Assembly (NCBI GenBank): GCA_964636885.1
Contig: CAZWVA010000035.1
Coordinates: 1 to 28,627, forward strand
DNA: 28,627 bases
Origin: CAZWVA01 sp964636885
Lineage (GTDB): Bacteria; Desulfobacterota_D; UBA1144; Nemesobacterales; CSP1-2
Direction: 5' to 3'
Shown here one piece after another: positions 1 through 8,272 of the stretch. Position 1 is the first letter of the stretch, and each line of letters begins with the position of its first letter. The notes below the pieces were generated by a model. The model worked only from the letters and a program-made list of their open reading frames with translations, searched no databases and was not told the origin of the DNA. The position numbers were made by a program, and so were the translations under genes.

Positions 1-201
1 ACATGGCATGTACCAGATCTCAAGATCGTTCTCAGCACAAACCCAGCCAACAATCTGACGAAAGTAGAGTACACCTATAAGCCCCTTGATGAAACCATGG
101 TGCAGAAGGAAATCGAAAAGGAACATAGAGGCAAACAGACCGACCCCGCCAAGGAGATGTTTATAGACGGGAGCTACAGCAGGCCTCCACAGTATAGGTA
201 A
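1..201 (+). CDS. C-terminal fragment of an unknown protein (5' end outside window)
   Basis: Reading frame 1 is open from the first base to a TAA at 199-201 and gives 66 residues with no start codon that looks genuine, so this is the 3' end of a gene that begins upstream. The fragment is hydrophilic, with a charged stretch (VQKEIEKEHRGKQ) and an end rich in Ser, Pro, Tyr and Arg. I see no family signature and no membrane segment. It converges on the minus-strand lipoprotein gene with only six bases between the two stop codons, which leaves no room for a separate terminator. Coding is supported by the open frame and by codon use like the neighbours; the function is unknown. Confidence 0.5.
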   Translation, partial: TWHVPDLKIVLSTNPANNLTKVEYTYKPLDETMVQKEIEKEHRGKQTDPAKEMFIDGSYSRPPQYR

Positions 202-207
202 CCCGTG

Positions 208-705
208 TTAATACCCGGTACATCTAATCAATTCGTCTAGATTCGAATCATCGGATTCGAGAAACCCGTATGCATGAGCCCATTCGTGCTTTAGAAGAGG
301 TAGTGTGCCTCTTCTGTTAAAGGCCCTATATGTAACGATTATAATCCCCCTTTTCGGGTCGTATTCGCCGTTACATCTACCCCCATGGTATTCGCATTCA
401 AAGGTTCCATCTACAACGGATATGAGATAGGGTCTAACCGCTGCACCGTCATCCCTTATATTCATACATACGCTAAACTCCCTAAACCGCTCGTCCACCT
501 CATTTACGATTCTATCCTTCCTATCCGATAGACTTTTAACGGTGGTTACCCTGAATCCATATACAGGGGTAGTCGCCCGTGGGAGTGCTCTTAGATCCTC
601 CCTATCTACCCTTTTAGGGTCTACCACCGTGGATACCCGGCTCATATTGGTACAGGAGAAGGCACAGGGAAGTAGGAAAAGAGGTAAGAGCCGTATCTTT
701 CTCAT
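208..705 (-). CDS. Small predicted lipoprotein with HExxHxxGxxE metallopeptidase-like motif
   Basis: 165 residues. The N-terminus is a short basic stretch and a hydrophobic core ending AFSC at residues 15-18, a marginal lipobox that would make Cys18 the lipid-bearing residue. The mature part has four cysteines (80, 104, 111, 162) that could form disulfides, which suits an envelope location. Near the C-terminus HEWAH (140-144) is followed by G147 and E150, giving HExxHxxGxxE. HExxH is the zinc-binding and catalytic motif of zincin peptidases, so a small envelope metallopeptidase is plausible, but I do not recognise a named family. The protein is short for a peptidase and the motif lies only 15-25 residues from the end. 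The gene starts 10 bp after the FIST gene stops on the same strand, so the two are probably co-transcribed. The ATG at 705 has only a distant GGAG upstream. Confidence 0.7.
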   Translation of the reverse strand: MRKIRLLPLFLLPCAFSCTNMSRVSTVVDPKRVDREDLRALPRATTPVYGFRVTTVKSLSDRKDRIVNEVDERFREFSVCMNIRDDGAAVRPYLISVVDGTFECEYHGGRCNGEYDPKRGIIIVTYRAFNRRGTLPLLKHEWAHAYGFLESDDSNLDELIRCTGY

Positions 706-715
706 AACATCGCAT

Positions 716-1897
716 CTACTCCGAGATTAGCACGAGTACACCCGTATATGTAAAGAGGCGATTCGTCCCTCTAAGTGGGGCAAACTCGGAGTTTCCAAAG
801 AACCCTATGATTGGAATCTCCCCTATGGCTTGAGTGATATAGGCGGTATCGATCCCCTGGTATCCATAAAGGGATGAGCCCCTTGCACAACAGTTAAAAT
901 AAAAGCCAAATTTAAGTTGCCTGTTAAACTCTCCCAAAGACGATAAGCGCTCAAGCATCTGCTTTAAGTCCTCACGCGCCACCATAGGATGACGCAAGGT
1001 AAAGGTCATAACCTGCCCCTCCCTTACGTTCTCGGCTACCCCTATAACCCCAGTTTCAGGATTGAATCCCATAAGATTCCTTACGAGATAATCTCCACCT
1101 ATTATCTCCTTCTCTTCTGGGTCTGGAGGAAAAGCCACAAAAACAAGGCGCATAGTGTCTCTAGGGTCCTCAAGCAGCCTCCGAGGGACCTGCTCTCTTA
1201 AGACCTCGAAGGCAGGACGGCCGTCAAGCTCGAAAATGATGTTAGCCCTGGCCTTTGTGATGATACAAGGCAATCCCACAGGTTGGCACCCTTGTGTGAT
1301 TCCAATCCTATATCTGAAATCCCCCCATAATAGAAGCCCAGAAACTGAACCGTTTGAAACCCTACTGCCTAAGAACCCGTATGTCTCACCGATGGCCGGA
1401 TGCTCTGAAGCGGCGGCTCCGACTATCGGGACATCCCCGAGTTTAGATTCTATTCCCCTCATAAGGAGTTCAGGGTGGATACTAAAGGGATCAGGAAAAA
1501 GCGCAAGAAGTGTATTGGCATCTTGGATGGGGAGTAACAGTTCCCCGATTTCGACACCTGCCTTTATACCGCCGTCCCCAGAATGAGGGACGAGAAAGGG
1601 GGTCGCCTTTATGCTATCTGAGGAAACCGCTAGAACTACGATCCCCGGTTCCCCTTCAACCTCCGCTGAACCGGTAAGAACGCCTACGGCGCTACAACCA
1701 GTAATATCGGTGGTTTGGGTAATATCCGATATGGACTTTAGTACCTCTGCGTATCTAGCCCTGTGGGGAAACGTGCAAAAGACAATGGCCCAATCGGCCT
1801 TAGCCATGCCTCCCCGCTCCATTGCCTGTAAAGCCGCCTCCCTCCCTGCCCGGGTGCTATCCTCAATGATAGAACATCCGACACCCGCCTTAATCAT
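716..1897 (-). CDS. FIST domain protein (FIST_N plus FIST_C), small-ligand sensor
   Basis: 393 residues with the two-part layout of FIST proteins: an N-terminal domain over about residues 30-220 (with ITGCSAVGVLTG) and a C-terminal domain over about 225-385 (with FYFNCCARGSSLYG and IIGFFGNSEFAP). FIST domains are predicted intracellular sensors of small ligands, possibly amino acids, usually found with signal transduction modules. Here the protein is free-standing, with no kinase, GGDEF or chemotaxis domain. The FYFNCCARG and GFFGNSEFAP stretches are typical of the C-terminal domain. The ATG at 1897 is preceded by GAGGGAG seven bases upstream, a good ribosome binding site. It lies 46 bp after the NADH dehydrogenase gene and 10 bp before the small lipoprotein gene on the same strand, consistent with one transcript. 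The ligand is unknown. Confidence 0.85.
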   Translation of the reverse strand: MIKAGVGCSIIEDSTRAGREAALQAMERGGMAKADWAIVFCTFPHRARYAEVLKSISDITQTTDITGCSAVGVLTGSAEVEGEPGIVVLAVSSDSIKATPFLVPHSGDGGIKAGVEIGELLLPIQDANTLLALFPDPFSIHPELLMRGIESKLGDVPIVGAAASEHPAIGETYGFLGSRVSNGSVSGLLLWGDFRYRIGITQGCQPVGLPCIITKARANIIFELDGRPAFEVLREQVPRRLLEDPRDTMRLVFVAFPPDPEEKEIIGGDYLVRNLMGFNPETGVIGVAENVREGQVMTFTLRHPMVAREDLKQMLERLSSLGEFNRQLKFGFYFNCCARGSSLYGYQGIDTAYITQAIGEIPIIGFFGNSEFAPLRGTNRLFTYTGVLVLISE

Positions 1898-1943
1898 AAT
1901 CTCGCTCCCTCAAAACGGCGTTATAGACCGAATACCTATTCCC

Positions 1944-3272
1944 TCACCGACTGTGACTTGTAGACCTCATGATCATCTTAGAGCCGGCTCTTTTCGCGCA
2001 TATATTGCACCTCTGCGGGGATCTTATTATAGCGGAATCCCTGGGGAATATCGAAGCGAGTATCCAATCAAGGGCAACCTGAATCTGCTTCTTAAGACCT
2101 ACTAGTTTAAGCAGATGTATGGCGTTCCAGAAGATCCAGGCGATGAAACCGGCGATTCTAATTCCCCTGATATTGATTACCGCATCGTTCATACCAAGGG
2201 AAACAAGCATCCCGGAAGGTGTAAAAGAATACTCTTCAAGTGGCTTACCCTCCAGGGAATTAATTATATTCCTTGCCGCAACCCTTGCCTGCTCGATTGC
2301 AACCGGGGCGACGGGCTGGGATGATTTGCCAGGACTCGCCCTCTCCATCACGGCGTTATCGCCAACGGCATAGACCTCGGGAAACTCAGGGATCTGTAAA
2401 CAACTATTAACGAGGATTCTTCCAAACCTCCCTTTTCCCACAGGCAAAGAATCCAAGACGGGATTTGCCCTTACGCCTGCTACCCAAATCACTATCCGAG
2501 ACCTTACTACGTCTTGATTGTTGACCTCGACTCCCCCTTCAAAACACCTTGTAACTCTGGCTTTGGTTCTGATCTCGATCCCCTTTCTAAGGAGTTTCCT
2601 CCTTGCTCTTTTGGCAAGATAGGGATCGACCCCTTCCAAAATCTCGTCGGCGGCTTCGAGGAGTATTATCCTTACATCCTTAAAATCGATCCCGCGGTAT
2701 TTTCCCACCGCCTGTCTATATATGAAATCCCTTAGTTCAGCTGTAAGCTCAACCCCCGTATAGCCACCTCCAACTATCACAAATGTGAGCATCTCCCTCT
2801 TTAGATCCGTATCACCTTCGTGATCGGCGTGTTCGAGTATGTCGATTACATGGTCCCTCAGTTCGGCAGAATCCTCCAGTGTCTTTAGGGGAAACGTGTA
2901 CTTATCGGCACCAGGAATGTTGAAGTAGTTTGTAACACTCCCTAATGCTATCACGAGATAATCGTAAGAGATCTCGCCCTCTAATAGCCTCACCATCCTT
3001 CGATCTAGGTCAATTTCAACCACGGTATCACGGATGAACTTGAACCTCTTATCCCTCCTTATATCCCTCGTTGTCTGAATGATGTGCCTCGGCTCTATGT
3101 ACGAAGAGACGATCTGAGGAAGAAGAGGAGTAAACAGGGTATAATTCTGATTGCTTACGAGTACGATCTCCACATCAGTCCTTTTATGGAGGCGGCTTTC
3201 CAGGTTAAGCACGGCCTCCATTCCTCCAAATCCAGAACCCAAGACGACTATTCTAACCATCCTTTCATCCAT
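1944..3272 (-). CDS. ndh: Type II NADH dehydrogenase (NDH-2)
   Basis: About 442 residues. This is a single-subunit, non-pumping flavoenzyme that passes electrons from NADH to quinone at the inner face of the cytoplasmic membrane. The FAD-binding GSGFGG lies near residue 13 and the NADH-binding GGGYTG near 169, followed by VELTAEL. VYAVGDNA is the second FAD-contact motif. The C-terminal part (WIFWNAIHLLKLVGLKKQI) is the hydrophobic and amphipathic anchor typical of NDH-2. A short tail carries CNIC. The frame opens with TTG at 3275 directly before ATG at 3272, and another ATG lies at 3260; none has a strong ribosome binding site, so the start is uncertain by a few residues. It lies between the flavin split-barrel gene and the FIST gene on the same strand. 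Confidence 0.93.
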   Translation of the reverse strand: MDERMVRIVVLGSGFGGMEAVLNLESRLHKRTDVEIVLVSNQNYTLFTPLLPQIVSSYIEPRHIIQTTRDIRRDKRFKFIRDTVVEIDLDRRMVRLLEGEISYDYLVIALGSVTNYFNIPGADKYTFPLKTLEDSAELRDHVIDILEHADHEGDTDLKREMLTFVIVGGGYTGVELTAELRDFIYRQAVGKYRGIDFKDVRIILLEAADEILEGVDPYLAKRARRKLLRKGIEIRTKARVTRCFEGGVEVNNQDVVRSRIVIWVAGVRANPVLDSLPVGKGRFGRILVNSCLQIPEFPEVYAVGDNAVMERASPGKSSQPVAPVAIEQARVAARNIINSLEGKPLEEYSFTPSGMLVSLGMNDAVINIRGIRIAGFIAWIFWNAIHLLKLVGLKKQIQVALDWILASIFPRDSAIIRSPQRCNICAKRAGSKMIMRSTSHSR

Positions 3273-3352
3273 CAAACAGATACAGTGAAACCGAGGTCTT
3301 TAAGAAGTATAACACATGGGTGGCACCGAGGATCAAAATCCCTTACAGGCTC

Positions 3353-3784
3353 CTAGATTGCTCCCCAAGACACTATTCGATGAGGAACGACTTTAATCAC
3401 CGGAAGGTTTAACTCGGAAAGGTTCATCTTCTCGTACTGGGGATACTTTTCATATAGGAGCCTTATCGATCTCAGGTATTCCTCCCCGCTCTCTATCAGT
3501 TCGGCTCTTCCGTGAATGATCACGTAGCAGAGCTTAGTCCAGTCCTCAGAATAATCGTCAACCACAATGGATACGTTTGGATTCTCCGTTATGTTTCTAA
3601 TCCTCTTTAGCTCCCCTACTGGCACGCGTTTTGGTTTTCCGTCAATCGGGGTATATAGGATACCCCCATCAAAGGTGTAACATATTGGAACAACTAGCGG
3701 TCTTCCAGATCTATCCGCGGTTGCCATCCTTGCAACCCTATGGGATGAAATAAACTCCCTCTCCTTGTCATTTGATAGAATCAT
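3353..3784 (-). CDS. PNPOx-like split-barrel flavoprotein (PPOX class)
   Basis: 143 residues from the start chosen here. The N-terminal half, FISSHRVARMATADRSGRP, then VPICYTFDGGILYTPIDGKP, is the FMN (or F420) split beta-barrel of the pyridoxamine 5'-phosphate oxidase superfamily, in the group often labelled PPOX-class or TIGR03668-like. NITENPNVSIVVDDYSEDW and the GRAELI strand fit the same fold. The substrate and cofactor cannot be read from sequence; proteins of this type bind FMN, F420 or haem. The frame extends upstream to a TTG at 3838, but the ATG at 3784 has GAGGAAG about ten bases upstream and gives the usual family length, so I prefer it. It is the first gene of the minus-strand run with ndh and FIST, with an 80 bp gap to ndh. 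Confidence 0.8.
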   Translation of the reverse strand: MILSNDKEREFISSHRVARMATADRSGRPLVVPICYTFDGGILYTPIDGKPKRVPVGELKRIRNITENPNVSIVVDDYSEDWTKLCYVIIHGRAELIESGEEYLRSIRLLYEKYPQYEKMNLSELNLPVIKVVPHRIVSWGAI

Positions 3785-3840
3785 ACGTACTGTCTTCCTC
3801 TTGCCGATCTCTAACCGATTAATAAATCCCTTTATCAAAC

Positions 3841-3868
3841 TTGCATTATTCTCTAGGTATTTTATAAT
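3841..3868 (+). promoter_or_regulatory. Candidate sigma-70 promoter for the prs operon
   Basis: TATAAT at 3863-3868 matches the -10 consensus exactly. TTGCAT at 3841-3846 is a weak -35 element with a 16-base spacer. The region is very AT-rich and lies in the 138-base gap between the divergent PNPOx-like and prs genes, leaving a 5' leader of about 45 bases. The call rests on the pattern and position alone. Confidence 0.45.
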
Positions 3869-3922
3869 ATTTTATTTGTTACAAAAGGGCTAACGGTGTT
3901 TTTTCATTTTCAGTGAAATCAG

Positions 3923-4864
3923 ATGGAACCTATAAAGATATTCAGTGGAACATCCAACGTTCCCCTTTCAGAGGCGGTATGTGAATTCCTAGGCGTTCCC
4001 CCCGGCAAGGCCGAGATCAGGAGGTTCAGCGACGGCGAGATATTCGTCGAGATCTCTGAAAGCGTTCGCGGAACCCATGTTTTTGTCATCCAGTCTACCT
4101 GTCCTCCTGTAAATGAAAACATAATGGAGCTCCTTATCATCACGGACGCCCTAAAGAGAGCCTCTGCGGGGGCGATTACAGCGGTTATTCCCTACTACGG
4201 CTATGCGAGGCAGGATAGAAAGGTTCAGCCGAGGGCACCCATCTCGGCGAAACTCGTCGCAGATATAATCGCTAAAGCAGGGGTAAAGAGGGTTGTCACA
4301 ATGGACCTACACGCCGGGCAGATCCAGGGCTTTTTTGACGTTCCGGTTGATCATCTCTATGCGGCTCCTATCCTTATCAACTACCTGAAGAAGAAATTCG
4401 ATAAAAACGAGATTGTCATCGTATCTCCAGATGCAGGGGGTATGGAAAGGGCGAGGGTATTTGCAAAGAGACTCGATGTTGGGCTCGCCATGACGGATAA
4501 AAGGCGACCAGCTCCGAATGAAGCCGAGATAATGAACGTTATAGGAGACGTCGAGGGAAAAACGGCGATTTTGATAGATGACCTCGTGGACACGGCTGGA
4601 ACGGCTGTTCAAGCCGCCCAGGCCCTTATAAAGGAGGGCGCAAGGCGCGTGACTTTGTGCTGTACACACGGTGTGCTTTCTGGCAACGCCGTCCAAAGGA
4701 TCGAAGATTCGCTTCTCGAAGAGGTAATAATAACAGACACTATTCCACAAAGGAAAGAAACGAAAAACTGTAGGAAGATAAAGATCCTTAGCATTGCCGA
4801 ACTCCTAGGCGAAGCGATAAGAAGGATAGCCGTAGGAGAATCGATTAGCACTCTATTTATCTGA
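3923..4864 (+). CDS. prs: Ribose-phosphate pyrophosphokinase (PRPP synthetase)
   Basis: 313 residues, the usual length. It makes phosphoribosyl pyrophosphate from ribose 5-phosphate and ATP, feeding purine, pyrimidine, histidine, tryptophan and NAD synthesis. Visible family features are FSDGEIFVEI, the ATP-loop region PYYGYARQDRK, the DLHAGQIQGFFDVPVDHL segment, and the PRPP-binding loop DDLVDTAGT at residues 219-227. It is the first gene of a plus-strand run continuing with rplY 33 bp downstream, an order common in Desulfobacterota and relatives. No strong Shine-Dalgarno is present before the ATG. No ispE is found upstream, unlike many genomes with this gene order. The hpt gene further on in the window consumes the same PRPP. 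Confidence 0.97.
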   Translation: MEPIKIFSGTSNVPLSEAVCEFLGVPPGKAEIRRFSDGEIFVEISESVRGTHVFVIQSTCPPVNENIMELLIITDALKRASAGAITAVIPYYGYARQDRKVQPRAPISAKLVADIIAKAGVKRVVTMDLHAGQIQGFFDVPVDHLYAAPILINYLKKKFDKNEIVIVSPDAGGMERARVFAKRLDVGLAMTDKRRPAPNEAEIMNVIGDVEGKTAILIDDLVDTAGTAVQAAQALIKEGARRVTLCCTHGVLSGNAVQRIEDSLLEEVIITDTIPQRKETKNCRKIKILSIAELLGEAIRRIAVGESISTLFI

Positions 4865-4897
4865 TTTACCTAAACAAACATAGATCAGGAGTAAGCC

Positions 4898-5545
4898 ATG
4901 GCGCAGAGCACTTTATTCGTAAAAAGAAGAGAAGGGGTTGGAAAGACCGCTGCAAGAAAAATCAGGAAAGAAGGGGCCATTCCAGCCATACTATATGGAA
5001 AGGGAACCGAGCCAATACCAATAGCCGTAAACCTAGTGGATGTTAAGAAAGCCCTTTCTACAGAGGCGGGAGAGAACACATTGCTTGAGATTCACATAAG
5101 GCAGAACGGCGATGAGATTACCAAACTCGCCCTTCTGCGCGACATCCAGTTCGATTACCTTACGAGTAAGCCCATACACTTTGACTTTCAGGAAGTCCTC
5201 ATGAAAGAGAAGTTAACGGTTAAGGTCCCGGTGAGGATCACTGGAAAGGCCGAGGGTGTAAAAGAAGGAGGAATACTGGAGGAGATACTTCGAGAGATCG
5301 AGATCGAATGTTTACCCACCGATATTCCCAACTTCATCGAGGTTGACGTATCTAAACTCGGAATCGGGGACTCAATACACATAAGAGACCTAACGATCTC
5401 GGAAAAGGTCGCTGTCCTTCACGACCCGGATGAGACAGTGGTAACGATCCTTTCGCCAACAGTAGAAGCAGAGGCCGCACCCCCGGCCGAGGAAGCGGCC
5501 CCGACTGGAGCCGAGCCTACGGCCAAGGAGGGTGGTGAGCAATAG
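4898..5545 (+). CDS. rplY: 50S ribosomal protein L25, long Ctc form
   Basis: 215 residues, the two-domain L25/Ctc (TL5) form. The N-terminal 5S rRNA-binding domain (about residues 1-90) carries GKTAARKIRKEGAIPAILYG. The C-terminal beta domain (about 95-185) carries GKAEGVKEGGILE and ECLPTDIPNFIEVDVS. The last 30 or so residues form an Ala/Pro/Glu-rich tail, common in this family and probably disordered. It binds 5S rRNA in the large subunit, and in some bacteria it is a general stress protein. ATG follows AGGAG at good spacing. It lies between prs and pth on one transcript, and its stop is eight bases before the pth start, which suggests coupled translation. Confidence 0.96.
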   Translation: MAQSTLFVKRREGVGKTAARKIRKEGAIPAILYGKGTEPIPIAVNLVDVKKALSTEAGENTLLEIHIRQNGDEITKLALLRDIQFDYLTSKPIHFDFQEVLMKEKLTVKVPVRITGKAEGVKEGGILEEILREIEIECLPTDIPNFIEVDVSKLGIGDSIHIRDLTISEKVAVLHDPDETVVTILSPTVEAEAAPPAEEAAPTGAEPTAKEGGEQ

Positions 5546-5553
5546 CCCATGCG

Positions 5554-6159
5554 ATGATCCTAGTGGTCGGATTGGGAAATCCAGGAAAAGAATACTCCCT
5601 TTCAAGACACAACATCGGGTTTATGGTGGTAGATGAGCTTTCAAACAGGCTTGGGGTTAATCTCAACAAGACCGGGTTCAGTAGCCTATACGGCGAAGCG
5701 GTATTAGAAGGGAAAAAACTCATACTCCTTAAACCCCAGACATACATGAATAGGAGTGGTAAGGCCGTATCGGAGGCGGTGAGTTTTTTTAAGATACCGC
5801 TTAAGGACGTGATAGTCATCTACGATGAAATGGACCTGTCGATTGGAAGCTTAAGGGTAAGGGTCGGGGGAGGAAGCGCTGGACACAGGGGAATAGAATC
5901 CATAATAGAATCACTTGGGAACGGCGGCTTCATAAGGGTAAGAGTAGGGATAGGGAAACCCGTCCAAAGATCCGAGGGCGTAACCCATGTACTCTCACGT
6001 TTTAAGAAAGAAGAGAAGAAGGTGATAGAAGAGGCTGTAGGCAGGGCCGCCGATGCGGTCTGTGAGATAATCGCTCGGGGTGTGGAAAGCGCAATGAACA
6101 GATTTAACAGAAGATCCGCGGGTCCAAGACAATCGGTTGAGCGGACTCTAAGCGAATGA
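5554..6159 (+). CDS. pth: Peptidyl-tRNA hydrolase
   Basis: 201 residues. It frees tRNA from peptidyl-tRNAs that drop off the ribosome. Family residues are visible: GLGNPG with N9, catalytic H19 in SRHNIG, PQTYMNRSG with N66, D91 in YDEMDLSIG, and GSAGHRGIESI. The start lies nine bases after the rplY stop and has no close Shine-Dalgarno of its own beyond the purine-rich rplY tail, so translational coupling is likely. The C-terminus (from about 185) is a basic extension ending in RSAGPRQSVERTLSE. The next gene, the pyrophosphatase, follows after 21 bases. Confidence 0.96.
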   Translation: MILVVGLGNPGKEYSLSRHNIGFMVVDELSNRLGVNLNKTGFSSLYGEAVLEGKKLILLKPQTYMNRSGKAVSEAVSFFKIPLKDVIVIYDEMDLSIGSLRVRVGGGSAGHRGIESIIESLGNGGFIRVRVGIGKPVQRSEGVTHVLSRFKKEEKKVIEEAVGRAADAVCEIIARGVESAMNRFNRRSAGPRQSVERTLSE

Positions 6160-6180
6160 ACTAGGGAGGATAAAACATTT

Positions 6181-8226
6181 ATGGGAGAGGTGATTGCAGC
6201 CCTCTTGGGACCGGTAGTAGCCATCATGGTATTGGGCTACGCCTATATAACCTATAGGGAGATAAAATCGCTTCCCGAGGGAACGGACAGGATGAGAGAG
6301 ATCTCTTCAGCCATCCATGAGGGAGCGATGGTTTTTTTAAAGAGGGAATACAGGATAATAGCGGTTTTTGTGATCGCTTTATTCCTTCTACTCTCCATCT
6401 TTATAGGTATATGGACCGGGGTTGCATACCTAGGGGGTGCGGTTTGCTCTATGGCCGCCGGTTTTTTCGGCATGAAGGCGGCGACGAAGGCAAACGCGAG
6501 AACCTCTCAGGCTGCGGCAACAGAGGGACAGGGAAAAGCGCTTGCCGTTGCCTTTAAGGGCGGAAGCATCATGGGTCTTTCTGTTGCCGGTCTCGGTCTT
6601 CTCGGACTCGCCTTAGCCTATGCCCTGGGGATAGGCATTCCCGATAATCCAACCGAATCCACGGCGCTTGCCGCTTTTGTCAAGGATTTTGCAAGTATAA
6701 TAGGCGGATTCGGTATGGGTGCAAGCTCCGTTGCCCTATTTGCAAGAGTGGGAGGCGGTATATACACGAAGGGAGCGGATGTCGGAGCGGACCTGGTAGG
6801 AAAGCTGGAGGCCGGAATCCCAGAAGACGACCCCAGGAACCCCGCAACCATTGCCGACAACGTTGGGGATAACGTAGGGGACGTTGCCGGTATGGGAGCA
6901 GACCTCTTTGAGTCCTATGTTGCCGCTGTCATAGCCACAATCGTGATCGCTTCTGAAAGGGAAAGCAACCAGATAGCCCTGATGTCGATTCCAATAGTCC
7001 TTATAATCATAGGAACCGTCGCATCCGCCATAGGAGGAAGGAGTGTCGAATGGCTTAAGGAACTCGACCCACAACTGGTCTTAAGACGGGCGACCTTCTA
7101 TGCAGGCGGTATCTACCTCGGAGCCTCTCTCCTCATCGTCCTTATAACGGCACTCGTTGACAGAATCCCAATAGGAGAGGCGCTAGGGATATATGTGGCC
7201 GCCGTTCTCGGACTCGTCTCGGGGATCGCCATCGGTCTTTTTACAGAGTACTACACGTCCGGTTCCCCTATAAAGAAGATCGCAGAGGCATCCAGAACCG
7301 GAGCCGCAACAAACATAATCGCGGGGATCTCTGTAGGAATGGTAAGCACGACCCTCCCCGTTATCACAATCGCAATCGCAATCGGGATCTCTTATGCGTG
7401 TGCCGATCTCTACGGGATTGGAATCGCATCTGTGAGCATGCTTGCGACAATCGGGATTACGATGTCTGTAGATGCCTATGGACCGATTGCCGATAACGCC
7501 GGAGGGATTTCAGAGATGTCAGGGCTTGGAGCGGATGTAAGAAGGATCACGGACAGGCTAGATTCCCTTGGAAACACAACTGCTGCAATCGGAAAGGGCT
7601 TTGCAATAGGCTCCGCCGCGCTTGCCGCGCTTGCCCTTTTTGCCGCCTATACAAAGGCGGTTGGGCTAAACGTGATAGACCTTACAAATAGCAAAGTAGT
7701 CTCCGGGATGCTCATAGGAGGGACGGTTCCATTCCTCTTTGGGGCACTGACAATGGGAGCAGTTGGAAGAACCGCCCAGAGGATGGTAGAAGAGGTGAGG
7801 AGGCAGTTTAGGGAGATAACGGGGCTCCTTAGCGGGGAGGAGAAACCCGATTATGCGGCATGCGTAGGAATCAGCACCGATGCCGCCTTAAAGGAGATGA
7901 TAATACCGGGGATCACGGCTGTTATATCTCCCCTTATCATAGGTTTTATTCTGGGGCGAGAGGCCCTGGGAGGATTCCTCGCCGGAGCGGTTGTAACAGG
8001 GGTAATGCTCGCCCTTATGATGGCAAATTCGGGGGGCGCATGGGATAATGCTAAAAAGTACATTGAAGCTGGGAATATGGGTGGAAAAGGTTCAGACCCG
8101 CATAAGGCCGCAGTTGTGGGAGATACGGTTGGGGATCCGTTTAAGGACACATCAGGACCGACTATGAACATCCTGATAAAGCTCATGTCCATCGTGTCGC
8201 TCGTAATTGCACCTCTTCTCATATAG
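6181..8226 (+). CDS. hppA: K+-dependent membrane-bound (ion-pumping) pyrophosphatase
   Basis: 681 residues with about 16 hydrophobic segments. It hydrolyses cytosolic PPi and pumps H+ and/or Na+ across the membrane. Catalytic features are the substrate-binding run from D200 (DVGADLVGKLE), then DNVGDNVGDVAG, a second Asp-rich run DAYGPIADNAGGISEMSG, and the C-terminal NAKKYIEAG with DPHKAAVVGDTVGDPFKD. GNTTAAIGKG puts Ala at 468 and Gly at 471, the signature of K+-dependent enzymes; K+-independent ones have Lys and Thr there. E244 in DLFESY is the helix-6 Glu position of Na+-pumping enzymes such as that of Thermotoga, so Na+ or mixed Na+/H+ transport is possible, though H+ is not excluded. ATG follows GGGAGG at rather long spacing. 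It sits between pth and ychF in a translation operon, an unusual place. Confidence 0.96.
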   Translation: MGEVIAALLGPVVAIMVLGYAYITYREIKSLPEGTDRMREISSAIHEGAMVFLKREYRIIAVFVIALFLLLSIFIGIWTGVAYLGGAVCSMAAGFFGMKAATKANARTSQAAATEGQGKALAVAFKGGSIMGLSVAGLGLLGLALAYALGIGIPDNPTESTALAAFVKDFASIIGGFGMGASSVALFARVGGGIYTKGADVGADLVGKLEAGIPEDDPRNPATIADNVGDNVGDVAGMGADLFESYVAAVIATIVIASERESNQIALMSIPIVLIIIGTVASAIGGRSVEWLKELDPQLVLRRATFYAGGIYLGASLLIVLITALVDRIPIGEALGIYVAAVLGLVSGIAIGLFTEYYTSGSPIKKIAEASRTGAATNIIAGISVGMVSTTLPVITIAIAIGISYACADLYGIGIASVSMLATIGITMSVDAYGPIADNAGGISEMSGLGADVRRITDRLDSLGNTTAAIGKGFAIGSAALAALALFAAYTKAVGLNVIDLTNSKVVSGMLIGGTVPFLFGALTMGAVGRTAQRMVEEVRRQFREITGLLSGEEKPDYAACVGISTDAALKEMIIPGITAVISPLIIGFILGREALGGFLAGAVVTGVMLALMMANSGGAWDNAKKYIEAGNMGGKGSDPHKAAVVGDTVGDPFKDTSGPTMNILIKLMSIVSLVIAPLLI

Positions 8227-8272
8227 AAATCGGCTATCGAAAAGGGCTACCACTTAGAATCTATTTAAAAAC

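Noticed and set aside
7851..8222. 123-residue open frame antisense to hppA
   Set aside because: It lies wholly inside a conserved gene, with Ala/Pro/Ile-rich composition produced by the complementary strand of hppA codons, and no ribosome binding site.
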